This document shows, one piece after another, positions 63,247 to 64,000 of a DNA stretch of 64,000 bases. The notes under the pieces were generated by a model. That model was not told the DNA's origin. It searched no databases and was given only the letters and a program-made list of their open reading frames with translations. The stretch is from positions 2,046,001-2,110,000 of the forward strand of contig NZ_CP102930.1 in the NCBI RefSeq assembly GCF_025558485.1, in the 5' to 3' direction. This stretch comes from Bdellovibrio bacteriovorus (GTDB lineage: Bacteria > Bdellovibrionota > Bdellovibrionia > Bdellovibrionales > Bdellovibrionaceae). Position 1 is the first letter of the stretch; the number at the start of each line of letters is the position of its first letter. The position numbers and the translations under genes are program-made.

Positions 63247-64000
63247 TGGGGTTGGATGTGAAAAAGCTTTTGTTGGCTGTTGTTGTTTTGTCTTTGGGTG
63301 CCTGCACCACCTTTGACCGTACAAATCCGACCATGCGTCGTGAAATCAAAGATGTGAATTACGAAGCCCGTAAAGATGATTCTGCTCCACGCAAGCGCAT
63401 CATGGTTCTGCCGTTTCTGGATGCCGGGGATAAAAGACCTCAGGAGCTGCGTGATCAGGCGCGCAGTGCTTTTATTACCGATCTGAACCGTACGGGGGAA
63501 GTGATTGCTCTGGACAGTCGGGAGCTAAAAGTGGATCTGGCCAAGAATATTCAAAATGGCCAATACAAGCTTCAGGACATCGCCAAGGAAGCGCAGGCTT
63601 TGGGGGTGAATACGGTTCTGGAAGGTAAAATCATCGATATTCGTATCAAGCGCAAAGCAGACAATGTTGGCGTGGTTCGCCATCTGACAACCGCTTTTGA
63701 AGTGGTGGCGCAGGTGCGTGTCGTGACAGGTCGCGCGGGGCGCGAGGTGTTTAACACCATCAAGACAGTCACTGTTGAGGAGCAAGGCGTCCGTGTTGGG
63801 GAGCGCGTGGAAACGGATAAGTTTTTGGCAAACAATCCGGACATGATTACGGTGATTGTAAAGGATGCTTTCCTGGATTTTACTCCGCAGGTATTGGCGT
63901 CTTTGGATAAGGTGATTTGGGAAGGGCGCATTGCTGCGATTAACGGGGATCGTATTTATCTGAATGTGGGCCGTGTTTCAGGTATTCAGGTCGGCGATCT
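63246..64000 (+). CDS. CsgG/FlgT-like lipoprotein, cut by the window end
   Basis: Partial gene, 251 codons visible. A lipoprotein signal peptide ends in a lipobox like LSLGAC (Cys about residue 20). The region at about 45-210 (RIMVLPFLDAG...AFITDLNRTGEVIALDS...IAKEAQALGVNTVLEGKIIDI) is CsgG-like, and the end (GRIAAINGDRIYLNVGRVSGIQVGD) resembles the C-terminal domain of FlgT-type flagellar-ring proteins. Either an outer-membrane channel or a flagellar accessory protein is possible; more of the gene is needed. Confidence 0.65.
   Translation, partial: MGLDVKKLLLAVVVLSLGACTTFDRTNPTMRREIKDVNYEARKDDSAPRKRIMVLPFLDAGDKRPQELRDQARSAFITDLNRTGEVIALDSRELKVDLAKNIQNGQYKLQDIAKEAQALGVNTVLEGKIIDIRIKRKADNVGVVRHLTTAFEVVAQVRVVTGRAGREVFNTIKTVTVEEQGVRVGERVETDKFLANNPDMITVIVKDAFLDFTPQVLASLDKVIWEGRIAAINGDRIYLNVGRVSGIQVGD

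Overview
The window looks like chromosomal DNA from a predatory bacterium of the genus Bdellovibrio (Bdellovibrionota). This is inferred from overall gene style, not a database match: roughly 50% GC, Gram-negative envelope genes (lptD, many lipoproteins and secreted proteins), many unrecognised exported or coiled-coil proteins, and the gene families present. About 68 protein genes, one tRNA and several hairpin or repeat elements fill almost all of it. Nothing looks like a CRISPR array, an insertion sequence or an rRNA.

Layout. 1-1.5 kb: three small coupled ORFs that look like the edge of a prophage or island, ending in an ORF whose first ~110 residues are phage-like and whose remainder is the C-terminal half of an SLC13-type transporter. 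1.5-6.7 kb: lon, a response regulator and a histidine kinase (one minus-strand run), then a DEDDh exonuclease. 6.8-10.4 kb: small envelope and membrane proteins. 10.5-16.9 kb: initiator tRNA-fMet with promoter and terminator, a ChaA-type antiporter, an unusual metG, secreted proteins and trhO. 16.9-20.3 kb: prfC and an ABC-2 exporter pair. 20.8-26.4 kb: the translation cluster ffh-rpsP-khpA-rimM-trmD-(RNA methyltransferase)-rplS-rnhB-UPF0102. 26.4-35 kb: lptD, a STAS protein, coiled-coil proteins, a VKOR-DsbA fusion, a ChaN-like protein, a GYF-like protein and HU. 35-40.6 kb: periplasmic, TPR, FecR-like and long coiled-coil genes leading into pyk. 40.7-43.7 kb: a cyclic-nucleotide-binding protein, scoB and a thiolase with a foreign C-terminus. 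43.8-50.2 kb: DUF4097-like protein, histone-H1-like zinc-knuckle protein, secreted HNH nuclease, solute-binding protein, miaB and a DUF151-like protein. 50.2-64 kb: CPA2 antiporter, patatin, gamma-carbonic anhydrase, guaB-guaA, dnaE and two exported proteins, the last cut by the window end.

The most notable observations are: (i) two apparent gene fusions by deletion or insertion, phage-like/SLC13 at 700-1503 and thiolase/ScoA at 42507-43673, the second leaving scoB without scoA in the window; (ii) a pair of homologous long hairpins placed directly after the stop codons of scoB and guaA, with conserved loop and base-pair-compensated stems; (iii) a 123-bp multi-stem element after the H1-like gene that can fold in two alternative ways; (iv) a concentric palindrome between the divergent genes at 30.7 kb; (v) a hairpin that buries the purine-rich sequence ahead of dnaE, next to an overlapping 24-codon reading frame; (vi) a MetRS with several methionine-pocket residues replaced; (vii) seven tail-to-tail gene pairs that overlap or lie within 3 bp of each other.

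No single previously undescribed defence or secretion system is evident. The hairpin family and the H1-like zinc-knuckle protein are the best candidates for undescribed biology.
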